Part shown: in pieces, positions 1 to 9,179 of the stretch
Layout: every line of letters begins with the position of its first letter
How positions within the stretch are numbered: the first letter of the stretch is position 1
Assembly (NCBI GenBank): GCA_024404915.1
Contig: JAKSPJ010000004.1
Coordinates: 1 to 64,000 of the forward strand
DNA length: 64,000 nucleotides
From: Oscillospiraceae bacterium
GTDB taxonomy: Bacteria; Bacillota; Clostridia; Oscillospirales; Ruminococcaceae
Direction: 5' to 3'
Position numbers and translations under genes: made by a program
The notes under the pieces: generated by a model
Told to the model about the DNA's origin: nothing
Seen by the model: only the letters and a program-made list of their open reading frames with translations
Databases searched by the model: none

Positions 1-185
1 CTATTGAAGATATGGCTATATCATGCAGAAATCATTGTATCTGTCCTCCGGGAACGGCAAGAAAATGCACGATACGCAGAGATATTCCGGGTTCAAATGC
101 CTTCGTTCCGTCAGCAGTAGGACTTATTATTGCAGGTGAGGTTATTAAGGATTTAACTAAAAATAAACAGAAAGAAAAGGCATAA
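1..185 (+). CDS. ThiF/TcdA-like protein, C-terminal end only
   Basis: Only the last 60 codons are in the window, read in the frame that starts at base 3 and ends in TAA at 183-185. The tail contains a Cys-rich stretch (CRNHCIC, then a Cys 13 residues on) followed by PGSNAFVPSAVGLIIAGEVIKDL-like text. That resembles the C-terminus of ThiF/HesA/MoeB-family adenylyltransferases, in particular tRNA threonylcarbamoyladenosine dehydratase (TcdA). Two bases separate its stop from the next start, so the two genes are probably co-transcribed. The neighbour is a tRNA-thiolation-like protein, which fits a tRNA-modification role. The family call rests on a short segment and is tentative. Confidence 0.4.
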   Translation, partial: IEDMAISCRNHCICPPGTARKCTIRRDIPGSNAFVPSAVGLIIAGEVIKDLTKNKQKEKA

Positions 186-187
186 AA

Positions 188-1312
188 ATGAGTAATCAGA
201 TAACTATAGAAGAAATGAAAAATCTGCCGCAGGAGTCTTATATTCTGATTGATATTCGTGATGAATACGCATTTTCATACGGTCATATCAATGGGGCAGT
301 TAATATTCCTCAAAAAGAAACGGAAAAAAAAGAATTTCCAAAAGATAAGAAAATTGTCATCTGCTGTAAAAGCGGACTTATCAGCAATGAAACAGCTGAT
401 GTTCTTTGTGGAAAGGGATATGATGCATATAATCTTGAGGGTGGATATGTTAAATGGCTGAAAAATGAATTGCAAAACCGAATGATTACTGAACAGGTTG
501 AAAAAAGCATTCAGAAAAAATTCCATAAAACCCTGTGGAGTAAATTCGCAAAGGCTGTCATTACTTATGAACTTGTTAAACCGAATGATATAATTGCTGT
601 CTGTATTTCAGGCGGTAAGGATTCCATGCTTATGGCAAAACTTTTTCAGGAATTGAAAAAGCATGATAAATTTCCGTTTGAGCTTGTATTTCTGGTAATG
701 GATCCTGGATACAGCCCTGAAAACAGAAATGTAATTGAGAAAAATGCCATATCAATGTCTATTCCGATAGAAGTTTTTGAAACAGATATTTTTCAGTCTG
801 TATATAATGTAAAGGATAGTGCCTGCTATCTGTGTGCAAGAATGCGTCGTGGTCATCTTTACAATAAAGCCAAAGAGCTTGGATGCAATAAAATTGCTCT
901 TGGTCATCATTTTGATGATGTTATTGAAACTACGCTGATGAGTATGCTTTATGGCGGACAGATGCGTACCATGATGCCAAAACTCCATAGTGATAATTTT
1001 GAGGGAATGGAAATAATCCGTCCTATGTATCTTATCCGTGAGGATGATATAAAGCATTGGCGTGATTATAATGATCTGCATTTTATTCAATGTGCGTGTC
1101 GCTTTACTGATACCTGTACAACCTGTAATCCGACAGGTCCTGTTTCAAAACGTCAGGAAATCAAGCAGCTTATAGCACAGCTTAAAAAAGTAAATCCACA
1201 GGTCGAAATGAATATTTTCCGCAGCGTTGAAAATGTTGACCTTAATGCAATTCTCAAATATAAAGATATAACGGGAATACATCATTTTCTTGATGAGTAT
1301 GATTCGGAGTAA
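188..1312 (+). CDS. Rhodanese domain fused to TtcA-like PP-loop ATPase
   Basis: A 374-residue two-domain protein. Residues 1-100 are a rhodanese domain with the active-site loop CCKSGLISNETA (persulfide Cys). Residues about 105-340 are a TtcA/TilS-type PP-loop domain with SGGKDS near 141, a CYLC pair near 212 and further Cys residues in CACRFTDTCTTC. TtcA proteins use an iron-sulfur cluster to thiolate cytidine 32 of tRNA. Fusing the sulfur donor to the thiolase would deliver persulfide directly. The substrate may differ from that of classical TtcA. The gene is more AT-rich than the genes after 2 kb, and it sits next to a broken hydE and an IS fragment, which suggests a foreign or rearranged block. 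Domain identity is clear; the exact tRNA target is inference. Confidence 0.85.
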   Translation: MSNQITIEEMKNLPQESYILIDIRDEYAFSYGHINGAVNIPQKETEKKEFPKDKKIVICCKSGLISNETADVLCGKGYDAYNLEGGYVKWLKNELQNRMITEQVEKSIQKKFHKTLWSKFAKAVITYELVKPNDIIAVCISGGKDSMLMAKLFQELKKHDKFPFELVFLVMDPGYSPENRNVIEKNAISMSIPIEVFETDIFQSVYNVKDSACYLCARMRRGHLYNKAKELGCNKIALGHHFDDVIETTLMSMLYGGQMRTMMPKLHSDNFEGMEIIRPMYLIREDDIKHWRDYNDLHFIQCACRFTDTCTTCNPTGPVSKRQEIKQLIAQLKKVNPQVEMNIFRSVENVDLNAILKYKDITGIHHFLDEYDSE

Positions 1313-1315
1313 TAA

Positions 1316-1603
1316 TATGACAATTATTGAAGAACTCAGAAAAATAAGGATTTACCAGACAGCAGACTTATTGAAATAATCAGTACGGACAAATATGACA
1401 AAGAACTTTTTCGTCTGCTGACAAAGTAAGAAAAGAAATTTACGGCATAGATGTTTATCTGCGTGGTTTGATTGAATTTTCAAATTGCTGTAAATGTAAT
1501 TGTCTGTACTGCGGTCTGCGCTGCAGTAACACAGAAGTTGAACGCTACAGAATGACAAAAGATGAAATAATGTTATGCTGTGCTGAGGGATACTCTCTCG
1601 GAT
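1316..1603 (+). pseudogene. hydE: hydE fragment, frameshifted and truncated
   Basis: Reading across frames gives an N-terminal piece of the radical SAM maturase HydE, which helps build the H-cluster of [FeFe] hydrogenase. An ATG frame opens at 1316 and is lost within about 12 codons. A second frame reads NKDLPDSRLIEIIS onward to a TAA near 1429. A third frame then carries the family signature VYLRGLIEFSN, the radical SAM motif C-KCN-C-LY-C (CxxxCxxC) and ERYRMTKDEIMLCCAEGYSLG, ending at a TGA beside the IS fragment. At least two frameshifts and loss of the C-terminal two thirds make it non-functional. Sequencing errors could explain the frameshifts but not the junction with transposase sequence. 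Confidence 0.8.
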
Positions 1604-1976
1604 GACACAAAGTATGTCAAGAGTCAGCAGATGCATTGACAATGGACCGATGGAAGGCTTCTGGGGAATCCTGAAATCAGAAATGTATTACCTGAAGAAA
1701 TTCTCTTCCAAAGAAGAACTGACAAAAGCTATTGAGGATTACATTGATTATTACAACAACAAGCGTTATCAGCTAAAGCTGTGCTGTATGTCACCCATGG
1801 AATATCATATGTCATATGCAGCGTGAACGAGATTTTTGCAATCATTTCCTTCGTTACGGGCTACGCCATTCACTTCAAAAATGATTGCAAAAAATAGCAG
1901 CCTGCACAAATACTGCAAACTGCTATTGGTTATTACATAGATTGTTTTTTCTACTGTCTACTTGACAGGGGGCGAG
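1600..1976 (+). mobile_element. IS3-family element remnant, right part
   Basis: The segment starts inside hydE and contains the 3' end of an IS3-type transposase gene. It also holds an inverted repeat (TTTTTGCAATCATTT at 1834-1848 against AAATGATTGCAAAAA near 1880-1894) and ends in a candidate terminal repeat (GTCTACTTGACAGGGGGCG, about 1955-1975). No left end or orfA is present, so the element has lost its 5' two thirds. Boundaries are approximate. Confidence 0.55.
1602..1826 (+). pseudogene. IS3-type transposase (OrfB), C-terminal fragment
   Basis: A 74-residue open frame reading TQSMSRVSRCIDNGPMEGFWGILKSE and later YIDYYNNKRYQLKLCCMSPMEY. This is the standard C-terminal end of IS3/IS150-group OrfB integrases (GMTQSMSR...DN..E.FFG.LK; YN..R...L..M.P..Y). 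The last acidic residue of the DDE triad lies in this part (the E of MEGFWG). The two catalytic Asp residues are missing because the 5' part of the gene is gone. The fragment joins the hydE sequence directly. Confidence 0.8.
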
Positions 1977-2000
1977 TCAAAATGGTGAGTCTATGCTCGT

Positions 2001-2070
2001 TTCTATAGCCTGCTGTATACGTCTTGATATATAGTGTTCTGTAAACTTCTGTATGAGTATCTGCTTTTTG
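2001..2070. repeat. Dispersed ~65-bp intergenic repeat, copy A
   Basis: About 65 bases here match 56045-56112 at roughly three positions in four, with the blocks TGCTGTATAC and AACTTCTGTATG.GTATCTGCTTT identical or nearly so. Both copies lie just beyond the 3' end of a minus-strand gene and in the same orientation relative to it. The rest of 1977-2172 shows no gene and no clear terminator. Confidence 0.5.
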
Positions 2071-2172
2071 TGAACTGCTGTTTTTGTTGGTATAGAATCA
2101 TATGATCATTGCTGTATGCCCTGAAATGGGAACCAGATGCCGGAAATGTTCCTGCATGAATTCGCAGACTGA

Positions 2173-4992
2173 TTATTTCAGATATGCTTTCAGGAACTGT
2201 CCTGTATAGGAGGCTTCACAGGCAGCAATCTGCTCCGGTGTGCCCTCTGCCACAATCATTCCGCCATCGCTTCCGCCCTCTGGTCCAAGGTCAATAATGT
2301 GGTCAGCAACTTTAATGACATCCATGTTATGCTCAATGATGATCAGGGTATTGCCTGCATCTGCCAGCTTTTGCAGCACATCAATCAGGCGGTGAACATC
2401 AGCATTGTGGAGACCCGTCGTCGGCTCATCCAGAATATATATGGTTCTGCCTGTAGAATGTTTTTGCAGCTCCGTGGAAAGCTTAACACGCTGTGCCTCA
2501 CCGCCTGAAAGGGTTGTGGCAGGCTGCCCGATTCTGATATAGCCCAGACCAACCTCACGAAGCGTATTCAGTTTCCGTGCTATTTTCGGAATGGCAGAGA
2601 AGAATTCACATCCCTCCTCTACTGTCATTTCCAGCACTTCGTGAATATTTTTTCCCTTGTATCTGACTTCAAGGGTTTCATGATTGTACCGTGCGCCCTT
2701 ACAGACGTCGCAGGGTACATAAACATCCGGCAGAAAATGCATTTCAATTTTCACGATGCCATCGCCCTCGCAGGCTTCACAGCGGCCGCCCTTGATATTG
2801 AAACTGAATCTTCCGGGATTATAGCCCTTGGTTTTTGCATCCTGTGTCTGGGAAAACAGCTCTCGGATATCTCCGAATACACCTGTATAGGTTGCAGGAT
2901 TGGAACGAGGCGTTCTGCCAATCGGTGACTGATCAATGCAGATAACCTTATCCAGATGCTCAATTCCCTCAATCTTTTTAAAACCGCTGGAACGGATTTT
3001 TGCTCTGTTCAGCTGTGTTGCCAGGTATTTATACAGCACTTCATTTACCAATGAGGACTTTCCGGAACCGGACACGCCTGTAATACAGGTCATTGTGCCC
3101 AGAGGAAAGCGCACATCCACGTTTTTCAGATTATTGACAGAAGCACCATATACCACCAGTTCTTTTCCATTGCCCTGACGGCGGGTTTCCGGCACCGGAA
3201 TCTTCTTTCTTCCGCTTAAATATGCACCTGTCTCTGATTTTTCACAGGCAAGAATCTCATCATAGGTACCTGCGAAGACAATTTCTCCGCCATGGACACC
3301 TGCACCCGGGCCGATATCCACAATATAGTCCGCTGCACGCATGGTATCGTCATCATGCTCCACAACAATCAGTGTATTGCCGCAGTCACGGAGATTTTTC
3401 AGGGTGGCAATCAGTTTTTCGTTGTCACGCTGGTGGAGTCCGATACTGGGTTCGTCCAGAATATACAGCACGCCCATCAGGGAAGAGCCGATTTGTGTGG
3501 CAAGACGAATCCGCTGACTCTCACCGCCTGAAAGAGAACCCGCAGATCTGGACAGCGTAAGATAGCCAAGGCCCACACTCTGCAGGAAGCCCAGCCGTGC
3601 ACGAATCTCCTTGATAATCAATCTGGCAATGCTTTCTTCCCTTTTCGTTAAAGTGATATCCCGGAAAAACGCCACAAGCTCCAGAATACTTTTGCGGCAA
3701 AGGGTATCGATATCCACGCCGTTCACGGTAACATTCAGAGAAATAGCTTTCAGACGCCTGCCATGACAGGTCGGGCAAAGCTGTTCGCTCATGTATACTT
3801 CCAGTTCTTCCTTTGCACGCATACTGCCCATCTGATATCTGCGTTTCAGATTTTGAATCAGTCCCTCAAAGGGATGATAGTAGACTGCGCCGCCGTATTC
3901 CTTCGCCTGATGCAGCTCCAGATTGGTCTCTCCTGTACCGTAAAGGAACAGATCCAGATGCTCCTTTGACATATCCTTCAGCGGCGTATCCAGTGGAACA
4001 TCATATTCATCATGGAGCGCATTGGCATACATATTGGCAACAGATTTGGGATCTCCCCAGTTCCATCCCAGAACTTTCAAGCCTCCCTCATGAATGCTGA
4101 GATTGGGATTCGGCATCAGCAATTCAGGATCAAATTCCCGGAAAACGCCCAGACCTGTACAGGTTTCGCATGCGCCAAAGGGATTATTGAAAGAAAACAT
4201 ACGGGGAGAAAGCTCCTCGATAGAAATATTATGCTCCGGGCAGGCATAGGACAGCGAATAAAGCTGCTCCTCACCGTCAATCACATCCACAAGCATCAGT
4301 CCGTTGGCAAGAGAGGTTGCTGTCTCAATACTGTCTGCCAGTCGTGAACGAATAGAATCCTTCATAACCAGACGGTCCACAATCACTTCAATATTGTGTT
4401 TCTGGTTTTTATTCATCTTGATATTTTCCGCAAGGTCATAAATAATACCGTCTACACGAACACGCACATAGCCGGACTTTTTGATTTGTTCCAGTTCCTT
4501 GGCATATTCGCCTTTTCTTCCCCGCACAATAGGTGCCAGAATCTGTAGTTTGGTGCCTTCCGGCAGTTCCATAATCTGCTCTGCAATCTGGTCAACCGTC
4601 TGCTGCAGGATTTCTCTGCCGCAGATCGGGCAATGGGGAATGCCGATTCTGGCATACAGCAGACGCATATAATCATAAATCTCCGTCACTGTACCCACTG
4701 TGGAACGTGGATTCTTTGAAGTGGTTTTCTGGTCAATGGATATGGACGGAGACAATCCTTCGATATTGTCCACATCCGGTTTTTCCATTTGTCCCAGAAA
4801 CATTCTTGCATAGGAAGACAGAGACTCCATATAACGTCTTTGTCCATCTGCATAAATGGTATCAAACGCAAGAGAAGATTTACCCGAACCGGAAAGACCA
4901 GTAAACACAACAAATTTATCACGGGGAATTTCCAGGTCGATGTTTTTCAGATTATGCTCTCTTGCACCATGAATAATAATTTTATTCAGCAA
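2173..4992 (-). CDS. uvrA: Excinuclease ABC subunit A
   Basis: A 939-residue UvrA, the damage-sensing ATPase of nucleotide excision repair that loads UvrB. The first ATP-binding domain has Walker [10 protein letters not shown] near residue 32. The second has GVSGSGKSS near 640, and each half has a signature LSGGE ([24 protein letters not shown]). Zinc-binding Cys pairs are visible (CETC in the UvrB-interaction region; CEAC and CDVC in the C-terminal zinc module). Length is normal. It is the last gene of the block 11933-2173, 15 bases after the flavoprotein gene, so it is probably read from upstream promoters. Confidence 0.98.
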   Translation of the reverse strand: MLNKIIIHGAREHNLKNIDLEIPRDKFVVFTGLSGSGKSSLAFDTIYADGQRRYMESLSSYARMFLGQMEKPDVDNIEGLSPSISIDQKTTSKNPRSTVGTVTEIYDYMRLLYARIGIPHCPICGREILQQTVDQIAEQIMELPEGTKLQILAPIVRGRKGEYAKELEQIKKSGYVRVRVDGIIYDLAENIKMNKNQKHNIEVIVDRLVMKDSIRSRLADSIETATSLANGLMLVDVIDGEEQLYSLSYACPEHNISIEELSPRMFSFNNPFGACETCTGLGVFREFDPELLMPNPNLSIHEGGLKVLGWNWGDPKSVANMYANALHDEYDVPLDTPLKDMSKEHLDLFLYGTGETNLELHQAKEYGGAVYYHPFEGLIQNLKRRYQMGSMRAKEELEVYMSEQLCPTCHGRRLKAISLNVTVNGVDIDTLCRKSILELVAFFRDITLTKREESIARLIIKEIRARLGFLQSVGLGYLTLSRSAGSLSGGESQRIRLATQIGSSLMGVLYILDEPSIGLHQRDNEKLIATLKNLRDCGNTLIVVEHDDDTMRAADYIVDIGPGAGVHGGEIVFAGTYDEILACEKSETGAYLSGRKKIPVPETRRQGNGKELVVYGASVNNLKNVDVRFPLGTMTCITGVSGSGKSSLVNEVLYKYLATQLNRAKIRSSGFKKIEGIEHLDKVICIDQSPIGRTPRSNPATYTGVFGDIRELFSQTQDAKTKGYNPGRFSFNIKGGRCEACEGDGIVKIEMHFLPDVYVPCDVCKGARYNHETLEVRYKGKNIHEVLEMTVEEGCEFFSAIPKIARKLNTLREVGLGYIRIGQPATTLSGGEAQRVKLSTELQKHSTGRTIYILDEPTTGLHNADVHRLIDVLQKLADAGNTLIIIEHNMDVIKVADHIIDLGPEGGSDGGMIVAEGTPEQIAACEASYTGQFLKAYLK

Positions 4993-5007
4993 AATAGGTT
5001 CCTTTCA

Positions 5008-6255
5008 TTATGCCATTGATTCTTCTGCGGAAAGAATGGCCTGTGCGGCTGAAAAAGCCGTAGAAAACGCAATCTGCAGATTGTAGCCGCCGGTAAACGC
5101 ATCCACATCCAGCACTTCACCTGCAAAATACAGTCCGCTGACAATTTTTGATTCCATTGTATTGGGGTTTACATCCCGGACAGAGATACCGCCCCGTGTA
5201 ACAATGGCTTCCGCAATGGGGCGCATTGCAGAAACATGCAGGATAAACTGTTTCATTGCCCTGCATAGTGCCTGACGATCCCCTTTTGTGATATCATGCG
5301 CTTTTTTCTCAGATGCAATCTCTGCTCTGGCAAGAATCACCGGAATCATGGAGGATGGCAGAACACTCCGCAGCACGTTGGAGATATCTTTGTTGATGGA
5401 TTCCGCCAGTTCTCTCTGAAGCCGCAGATCCAGCTGCTCCATAGAAAGTGCCGGCTTCAGGTCAATGGTCAGCTGATAGGTATCCAGTTTTGCGCCGTCC
5501 AGCAGACAGCTTGCAGACAAAACCAGGGGACCTGAAATGCCGAAATGCGTGAACAGCATTTCTCCCATTTCAGAAAAAATCTTCTTCTTGCCGCTGGTGA
5601 CTGTCAATGTAACATTTTTCAATGAGAGACCCTGCATTTCCATGGAGTCCTGCTCCACGGTTTCCAGCGGAATCAATGAGGGCTGCGGCGGTACAATCCG
5701 ATGCCCTGTCTGCTGTGCCATGATATAGCCGTCACCCTTTGCGCCGGTACGGGGATAGCTTTTTCCGCCTGTAGCCAGCAGCACGGCGTCCGCCTCAAGT
5801 ATTTCTCCGCTGAACAGCTGAACACCCCTGCAAACGCCATCTTCCAGGATAATCTCCCTGACACGGGTATTCAGATGTACTTCCACATGGCAGCGTTTCA
5901 TTTCACGCTGCATTGCATATACAATATCCTGGGCACGGTCACTAACCGGAAATACCCGTCTTCCACGCTCTGTTTTCAGCGGCACGCCAAGCCCTTCAAA
6001 ATATGCCATCACATCGGAGGGAGCACACCTGGAAAGAGCAGAATACAGAAAGCGTGGATTCCGCACCACATTCTGGAGAAATGTTTCCATGTCACATTCA
6101 TTGGTCACATTACAGCGGCCCTTGCCTGTAATCGACAGCTTATGCATCAATCTGTCATTGCCGTCCAGCACCACTACAGAATGTCCTGCAGATGCAATCT
6201 GCACAGCTGCAAAACAGCCTGCGGCACCGCCGCCGATAACGATTATTTTCTTCAT
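5008..6255 (-). CDS. HI0933/BaiN-family FAD-dependent oxidoreductase
   Basis: A 415-residue flavoprotein of the HI0933 family (YhiN/BaiN-like, 'aminoacetone oxidase family'). The N-terminus has the FAD Rossmann motif GGGAAGCFAA, followed by KLSITGKGRCNVTN, a hallmark of the family. The C-terminus reads GLYFAGEVLDVDAFTGGYNLQIAFSTA. In gut clostridia BaiN has been linked to bile-acid 7-dehydroxylation intermediates, but most members have no proven substrate. There are no membrane segments, so it is cytosolic. Its start follows the DUF3006 gene stop by one base, which suggests translational coupling. Confidence 0.9.
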   Translation of the reverse strand: MKKIIVIGGGAAGCFAAVQIASAGHSVVVLDGNDRLMHKLSITGKGRCNVTNECDMETFLQNVVRNPRFLYSALSRCAPSDVMAYFEGLGVPLKTERGRRVFPVSDRAQDIVYAMQREMKRCHVEVHLNTRVREIILEDGVCRGVQLFSGEILEADAVLLATGGKSYPRTGAKGDGYIMAQQTGHRIVPPQPSLIPLETVEQDSMEMQGLSLKNVTLTVTSGKKKIFSEMGEMLFTHFGISGPLVLSASCLLDGAKLDTYQLTIDLKPALSMEQLDLRLQRELAESINKDISNVLRSVLPSSMIPVILARAEIASEKKAHDITKGDRQALCRAMKQFILHVSAMRPIAEAIVTRGGISVRDVNPNTMESKIVSGLYFAGEVLDVDAFTGGYNLQIAFSTAFSAAQAILSAEESMA

Positions 6256-6256
6256 A

Positions 6257-6493
6257 TTATCTTCCCTGTAGATTTCGGATTTTCATCAGAACAGCAGACC
6301 TGCGCTGCTCTGTCAGTTTTCTGTCAATCTGGAAGGTTCCCTCTGCCTCTGTCAGCACATCACCTTCTGCTGCGCCACGGGGCAGTATGCAGAGCGGCAG
6401 TATCCGATGGCTGACTTCTCCGGCTTCGGAAACACACTCCAGCACTGCCTTTCCTTCTTCCAGGCGATCAATTATTACTGTCCTCATCTTCAT
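6257..6493 (-). CDS. DUF3006 small protein
   Basis: A 78-residue protein beginning MKMRTVIIDRLEEGKAVLEC, the pattern of DUF3006 proteins (short beta-strand-rich 'IDR.E...AV.E' domain). Their function is unknown. It overlaps the 3' end of the upstream lipoprotein gene by 26 bases and ends one base before the flavoprotein start, so it is firmly embedded in an operon. An alternative start two codons later (second Met) is equally possible. Confidence 0.8.
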   Translation of the reverse strand: MKMRTVIIDRLEEGKAVLECVSEAGEVSHRILPLCILPRGAAEGDVLTEAEGTFQIDRKLTEQRRSAVLMKIRNLQGR

Positions 6494-7160
6494 CTATTGT
6501 ATTTGCAGGGGCAAAGCCAAGCTTTGTATTGGTAATAGCGATACTGGTAACACCGTCTATTTTGGAACCGGTGAACACCAGACGAATATCACCCACCTGC
6601 TGGGAAATGCTGAAATTGTTGACACCGGTGGTTTTGAAGCCCAGACGTTCTTCAATTTCGGCTGCAGAAGAACCGATGGTTACGCCATTGATGGAAATCG
6701 GGTAGACCTGCGCCCAGTTTTTATCATCGCCGTATTCTTCCGCTTTGAACATAATCATTTTGACTTTGCCTTTTTTATAGTTTGCCTTATCCGGTGCATC
6801 CAGCAGTTTGAGATTGCCTACATCACAGGAATCATACAGCAAATCACCGTATACGTCACCATCATCAGAAACGTAGAATCTGCCGTCAGTTGAATACTCA
6901 AACAGGCTGTCCAGATCCGCCATGGTACACGGGAATTTCATTTCCTTCTTTCCAAGCTTAATTACCTTCATCAGGCTTTTCTGCGTCCAGCCTTCCTCAG
7001 GAATCTCTTTTTTGGGGGCATCCAGGTTTTCTCTCAGGGTTTTCACAGTGGATTCCTGCATTTCGGTTACTACAGGTTCATTACATGCACAAAAGGACAT
7101 CATTACGGCTGCTGCCATCATAACGGATACAATTTTTCTCTGAAACTTCATAACTATCAA
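6468..7160 (-). CDS. Putative lipoprotein
   Basis: A 230-residue secreted protein. Residues 1-26 form a signal peptide (MIVMKFQRKIVSVMMAAAVMMSFCAC) with a Cys placed where lipidation would occur; the lipobox FCAC is weak. The mature part contains MKVIKLGKKEMKFPCTMADLDSLF and NGVTIGSSAAEIEERLG, a pattern seen in small clostridial lipoproteins with repeated beta-sheet domains. It ends in an acidic tail. No enzymatic motif is visible. It starts nine bases after the radical SAM gene stop. Function unknown. Confidence 0.75.
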   Translation of the reverse strand: MIVMKFQRKIVSVMMAAAVMMSFCACNEPVVTEMQESTVKTLRENLDAPKKEIPEEGWTQKSLMKVIKLGKKEMKFPCTMADLDSLFEYSTDGRFYVSDDGDVYGDLLYDSCDVGNLKLLDAPDKANYKKGKVKMIMFKAEEYGDDKNWAQVYPISINGVTIGSSAAEIEERLGFKTTGVNNFSISQQVGDIRLVFTGSKIDGVTSIAITNTKLGFAPANTIDEDEDSNN

Positions 7161-7169
7161 CCTTTCTTA

Positions 7170-9161
7170 TTATGATTTTCTGCCTTTGCTGCCGGCAGGA
7201 CCTTTCCGATGATTTCCTTGATTCTTTCCGGAGAAATGGCCGCCGGAACGGGACTGCTGCGCAGACTGCTTCTGATTTTTTCCATTCTTTCCGCCGGCAC
7301 TGTGTCCGTTCTTCCGGCTGGAATCTGCTTTCCCATTCTGTGTGCCATGATTTCCGGCAGGCACCAGACAATGGGGACCGCTTCCAATCAAATCCACACG
7401 GCCTGCCTTTCGCAGCGTCGCTCGGATTTTCTCATGATTTTCCGGCATAAAATACTGCAGGAGTGCACGCTGCTCAGATTTTTCCTGGGCGGTGCGAGGT
7501 ACGTAAACCTCCTCCATGGTATTGGGATTCAGCCCGGTATAAAACATACAAGTGGAAATGGTTCCGGGGGTGGGATAAAAATCCTGCACCTGCTCCGGCC
7601 GAATGCCCTCTTCTTTCAGAAAACACGCCAGAATAATGGCATCCTTCACAGTGCTGCCCGGATGGCTGCTCATCAGATAGGGCACAAGATACTGCTCCAT
7701 ATTCATGGATTTGGTCAGTTCATAAAAGCGATTCTGAAACAGCTTATACCGCTCGATATGGGGTTTGCCCATCATGTCCAGCACATGGTTGGAACAGTGC
7801 TCAGGAGCAACTTTCAGCTGACCTGATACATGATACCGCACCAGTTCACGGAAAAATGTATCATCATCATCACAGATCAGATAATCGTAACGAATACCGG
7901 AACGAATAAAGACACGCTTGACCTTTGGCAATGCACGCAGTTTTCTCAATAGCTGGAGATACTCTGTATGGTCAACATGCAGATTTTTGCAGGGCTCCGG
8001 TGCAAGACACTTTTTTCCTTTGCACAATCCATATTTCAGCTGCTTTTCACAGGAAGGATGGCGGAAATTGGCCGTCGGCCCTCCGATGTCATGGATATAT
8101 CCCTTGAAATCCGGCAAGGTTGTCAGGTATCTTGCTTCCTCCAGCACAGAGGCCTCTGAACGGGTGGTCATGCGTCTGCCCTGATGCAGGGCAATGGAAC
8201 AGAAATTGCAGAAGCCGAAGCATCCACGGTTATGGGTAATGGAGAACCGCACTTCCTTGATGGAAGGAACACCGCCCTCTTTTTCATATATCGGATGATA
8301 GGTGCGCATAAAGGGCAATGTGTATATTTCGTCAAACTCTTCCTGCGTCAGGGAAAGGGCAGGAGGATTCTGTACCAGCATTTGCTTGCCGTGCCGCTGG
8401 AGAATGCGCTTTCCGTATACCTCATCCTGCTGATCATACTGTATTTTACAGGCCTTGGCATAGGCCGCTTTGTTCCCGCATACCTGCTCAAAGGAGGGAC
8501 ATTCCGCAGAGCCATAGGGCGTATCCGCAGGGGCACACATATAGCAGGTGCCGCGCACCTCCGTAATCTCATGAACAGGCACTCCCTGATTCAGCAGCGC
8601 TGCGATTTCCAGCATACTGTGTTCTCCCATGCCAAACATCAGCAAATCGGCACCGCTGGAAACCAATATGGAAGGATGCACTGCATCGTCCCAGTAATCA
8701 TAATGGGCAAAGCGGCGAAGAGACGCTTCCAGTCCGCCAATGAGAATCGGCACACTGCTGCCGTATATGCTGCGAAGCTTCTGACAGTACACATTCACTG
8801 CACGGTCCGGACGTTTTCCTGCTTTATTGCCAGGAGAATACGCATCATCTGACCGTTTTTTTCTGGCAGAAGTATAATGTGCAACCATGCTGTCAATATT
8901 GCCGGAACTGACCAGGAATGCCAGCCTTGGCTTTCCGAAGCGTATAAAATCCTCATCTGAACGCCAGTCCGGCTGGGCAATCATACCCACGGAATATCCT
9001 GCATGTTCCAGTATGCGTGTAATAATTGCGGCGCCGAAGCTTGGGTGATCCACATATGCATCTCCGCAGATATATACGAAATCGGGCTGTGATACCCCTC
9101 TTTCCAGCAATTCCTCCATGGTAATCGGGAGAAAGCCGTTGCTATTTGTCATTGCCATCAC
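7170..9161 (-). CDS. YgiQ-family radical SAM protein
   Basis: A 663-residue member of the YgiQ/UPF0313 radical SAM family. The N-terminus has a cobalamin-binding-like region (GDAYVDHPSFGAAIITRILEHAG). The SAM cluster motif CFGFCNFC (CxxxCxxC) is near residue 318 and the family text SSHPGSTVKDAI follows later. The last 55 residues are a low-complexity basic tail rich in Ser, Gly, Lys and Asn, typical for the family and possibly RNA-binding. The reaction catalysed is unknown. It lies 18 bases after ftsK and nine before the lipoprotein gene. Confidence 0.92.
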   Translation of the reverse strand: MMAMTNSNGFLPITMEELLERGVSQPDFVYICGDAYVDHPSFGAAIITRILEHAGYSVGMIAQPDWRSDEDFIRFGKPRLAFLVSSGNIDSMVAHYTSARKKRSDDAYSPGNKAGKRPDRAVNVYCQKLRSIYGSSVPILIGGLEASLRRFAHYDYWDDAVHPSILVSSGADLLMFGMGEHSMLEIAALLNQGVPVHEITEVRGTCYMCAPADTPYGSAECPSFEQVCGNKAAYAKACKIQYDQQDEVYGKRILQRHGKQMLVQNPPALSLTQEEFDEIYTLPFMRTYHPIYEKEGGVPSIKEVRFSITHNRGCFGFCNFCSIALHQGRRMTTRSEASVLEEARYLTTLPDFKGYIHDIGGPTANFRHPSCEKQLKYGLCKGKKCLAPEPCKNLHVDHTEYLQLLRKLRALPKVKRVFIRSGIRYDYLICDDDDTFFRELVRYHVSGQLKVAPEHCSNHVLDMMGKPHIERYKLFQNRFYELTKSMNMEQYLVPYLMSSHPGSTVKDAIILACFLKEEGIRPEQVQDFYPTPGTISTCMFYTGLNPNTMEEVYVPRTAQEKSEQRALLQYFMPENHEKIRATLRKAGRVDLIGSGPHCLVPAGNHGTQNGKADSSRKNGHSAGGKNGKNQKQSAQQSRSGGHFSGKNQGNHRKGPAGSKGRKS

Positions 9162-9179
9162 CTCACGTCACATTTATTT

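Noticed and set aside
1316..1826. hydE plus transposase as one fusion gene
   Set aside because: Frames do not connect: stops separate the pieces and the hydE part changes frame twice.
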